DNA of 64,000 nucleotides, taken from the NCBI GenBank assembly GCA_964453525.1, contig CAYVOV010000005.1:1-64000 (forward strand), read 5' to 3'. Both the position numbers and the translations under genes were made by a program. The stretch comes from CAYVOV01 sp964453525. GTDB lineage: Bacteria > Chloroflexota > Dehalococcoidia > Dehalococcoidales > UBA2162. A model generated the notes under the pieces. That model did no database searches. It was not told where the DNA came from and saw only the letters and a program-made list of their open reading frames with translations. Of this stretch, positions 62,685 to 64,000 are shown piece after piece (the first letter of the stretch is position 1; each line of letters starts with the position of its first letter).

Positions 62685-63725
62685 CTATATCTGGTAGCCG
62701 AGGAACTCCATAATCTGGTCGCCAAATTTTCTCAGTATTAACAGGCGGTCAGAGCCTTCTAATTGCTGAATTGCCAGCCTGAGTTCTTTAACCTTTTCAG
62801 GATTATTCATAACCTCCATGTAGAGGTCTTCAATATACTTCAGTGACTCCGGTAATTCGATGTCCGCAGGGGGAAGCGTCCGCCTGTTTCGCGGTTTTTC
62901 CGTCTTACGTTCTTTTAACATCTCAAGGTATTTGACGAACTCGGCGATTCTCCTGTCTTTTGAGGCCTGAAGTTCGTCAAGCCTTTGCTCCAGCCAGTCT
63001 TCTTCTTCTGCCAGCATATCATCTAGGTCGGAAATGTCCAGACTTTCTATATCGAGCATCCGGAGCAGAAGCCTGACCAGTGCCCGGCAGGCTCTGATAT
63101 TCTTTCCCTCGGGATTATAGGCCGGTATTTCACTTACCAGCCCGATTGCTTCCAAACCCTTCCATTTGGCCATACCGAGTAGCCAGGCGCTCATGTTATG
63201 GGCAATGTTCATCGGCGGCACCGCCGCTATGTTATAGCTTTGCAGGTATTCCTGCAGCCTGCTGTCAGTCGCCGAGCCGTATATCGTCGGCTCAATGGAA
63301 TGGTGGATGTCAGTGAGGAACGCTCCCGGCATATACAGCCTGGTCAGGCTGAAACTCCTGGCGGCATCTAGTACATACCCTGCCAGTTCCGGAATCTTAC
63401 CGGGCAGAGGAGAGGTGTCTGCAGTGAAGAAGATAATGTCATTATCTCCCCCTGATTTCCAGTAGTAGAAACTGTTCCGGGGAGTATTTCCCCCCAGGTC
63501 TATCGGCGAGGTTTCGATAATGCCGTCCCGAAAGGTGAAGTGATAGGGAGGGGTGAAGAAGTCGCCCGGTTCGATTTCGGCAAAAAGCTCAGCATTCAGC
63601 TTTTCTCTCAGATATCCGGCTGTCCTCAGTCCGACGTTGGAAGTGCCCGGTCCGGCGGCAACAAGAAAAGGTTCTTTCAGCCGGGGATTGGAGTATATCT
63701 TCAGCAACTGCTTTTCGCTGTCCAT
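62685..63725 (-). CDS. PAC2 (proteasome assembly chaperone) family protein
   Basis: A 346-aa protein. The N-terminal ~210 residues match the PAC2 fold: PFLVAAGPGTSNVGLRTAGYL, AELFAEIEPGDFF, and MPGAFLTDIHHS...YGSATD (partial motifs). The C-terminal third is helical and highly charged (EEEDWLEQRLDELQASKDRR), a probable coiled coil. Bacterial PAC2 proteins resemble ATP-grasp-associated or proteasome-chaperone proteins, but their role is unknown. ATG 63725. Confidence 0.85.
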   Translation of the reverse strand: MDSEKQLLKIYSNPRLKEPFLVAAGPGTSNVGLRTAGYLREKLNAELFAEIEPGDFFTPPYHFTFRDGIIETSPIDLGGNTPRNSFYYWKSGGDNDIIFFTADTSPLPGKIPELAGYVLDAARSFSLTRLYMPGAFLTDIHHSIEPTIYGSATDSRLQEYLQSYNIAAVPPMNIAHNMSAWLLGMAKWKGLEAIGLVSEIPAYNPEGKNIRACRALVRLLLRMLDIESLDISDLDDMLAEEEDWLEQRLDELQASKDRRIAEFVKYLEMLKERKTEKPRNRRTLPPADIELPESLKYIEDLYMEVMNNPEKVKELRLAIQQLEGSDRLLILRKFGDQIMEFLGYQI

Positions 63726-63840
63726 GCTCTCTGTTATGTCAGAGGAAACCGCTCCGTTATTGAACTGAACATACTATAACATAATAAAATATGCGGCAAC
63801 AAAATATTTCGAGCGTAATATTCGGTTTTAGTTGGCAACG

Positions 63841-63936
63841 TCATTGCGAGCCCCGATTTTATCGGGGCGAAGCAATCACCACGTTCAGGAGAGAAGATTG
63901 CCGCGACGTCCGCCAAAGGCTGAATCCTCGCAATGA
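63841..63936. mobile_element. Short palindromic element with 10-bp terminal inverted repeats
   Basis: A 96-bp element bounded by TCATTGCGAG and its exact complement CTCGCAATGA, with an inner CCCCGATTTTATCGGGG palindrome. Such non-coding elements are widespread in environmental genomes. A half copy lies at 14304. The remaining sequence to the window end has no gene that I can support. Confidence 0.65.
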
Positions 63937-64000
63937 TAGTTCAATCAACCATATGCGAACAGAATCCTTTTTCTGGTATTATCAGCTTTACCCGGTTATA

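Noticed and set aside
1..64000. CRISPR arrays, tRNA genes, integrases and full insertion sequences
   Set aside because: I looked for regularly spaced repeats, cloverleaf-type sequence and transposase or integrase motifs and saw none that I could support.

Overview
The window looks like a chromosome segment of an uncultured, strictly anaerobic Chloroflexota bacterium of the Dehalococcoidia type. The reasons are unlinked rRNA genes (a 23S gene at the left edge and a solitary 5S gene at 44 kb, each with its own promoter and no 16S or tRNA nearby), two aldehyde:ferredoxin oxidoreductase (AOR) family enzymes, a heterodisulfide-reductase-like complex, a soluble reductive-dehalogenase-like protein, a Na+-pump decarboxylase, CaiB/BaiF CoA-transferase, and several families common in that group (DUF1638, DUF169, PAC2). 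The taxonomic placement is inference from gene content.

Layout. 1-0.7 kb: 5' end of 23S rRNA (minus). 0.8-5.6 kb: potassium uptake operon trkA-trkH-usp-RCK-RCK. 5.7-8.7 kb: comEA-comEC DNA uptake pair. 8.9-19.7 kb: mixed housekeeping and small proteins (a broken SnoaL-like gene, two lipoproteins including a chagasin-type protease inhibitor, methyltransferases, SMP-30 lactonase, hydrolase, queF, cupin, a tandemly duplicated DUF6174 protein, 2'-5' RNA ligase family, DUF1326, radA). 19.6-39.2 kb: a 19.4-kb catabolic island bounded by direct repeats of the radA 5' end. It holds a broken idi gene, a FAD oxidoreductase, two small proteins, a BamB-like tungsten/molybdenum enzyme with its ferredoxin, a selenocysteine-containing HdrA-HdrA-MvhD fusion, HdrC and HdrB, a CoA-transferase, an orphan ABC substrate-binding lipoprotein, a nitroreductase, an amidohydrolase, a ferredoxin and an SDR dehydrogenase. 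39.7-43.9 kb: Na+-translocating decarboxylase beta, biotin-carrier and gamma subunits, then clpC. 44-50.4 kb: 5S rRNA, a second AOR with a MoaD-like protein, enolase-superfamily and altronate-dehydratase-like enzymes and a DUF169 protein. 50.7-57.4 kb: two tandemly duplicated orphan substrate-binding lipoproteins with matching leaders, an MFS transporter, and two copies of a MITE-like repeat. 57.5-63.9 kb: OYE-type reductase, DUF1638, RdhA-like protein, GyrI-like protein, lipoprotein, PAC2 protein.

How it may work together. The BamB/ferredoxin/HdrA/HdrC/HdrB set resembles class II benzoyl-CoA reductase (Bam) complexes, in which low-potential reduction of an acyl-CoA is coupled to flavin-based electron bifurcation. 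The neighbouring CoA-transferase, amidohydrolase, nitroreductase and SDR would fit anaerobic use of aromatic or cyclic acids; the substrate is not visible from sequence.

Most noteworthy points: (i) an in-frame UGA at the conserved HdrA cysteine, followed by a bacterial SECIS-like hairpin; (ii) three paralogous poly-glutamate substrate-binding lipoproteins, without permease or ATPase genes, each preceded by the same long leader (sigma70 promoter, early terminator-like hairpin, then a conserved ~100-120 nt structured RNA of unassigned class); (iii) an in-frame UGA in the third of these; (iv) the direct-repeat-bounded island; (v) separately promoted 23S and 5S genes.
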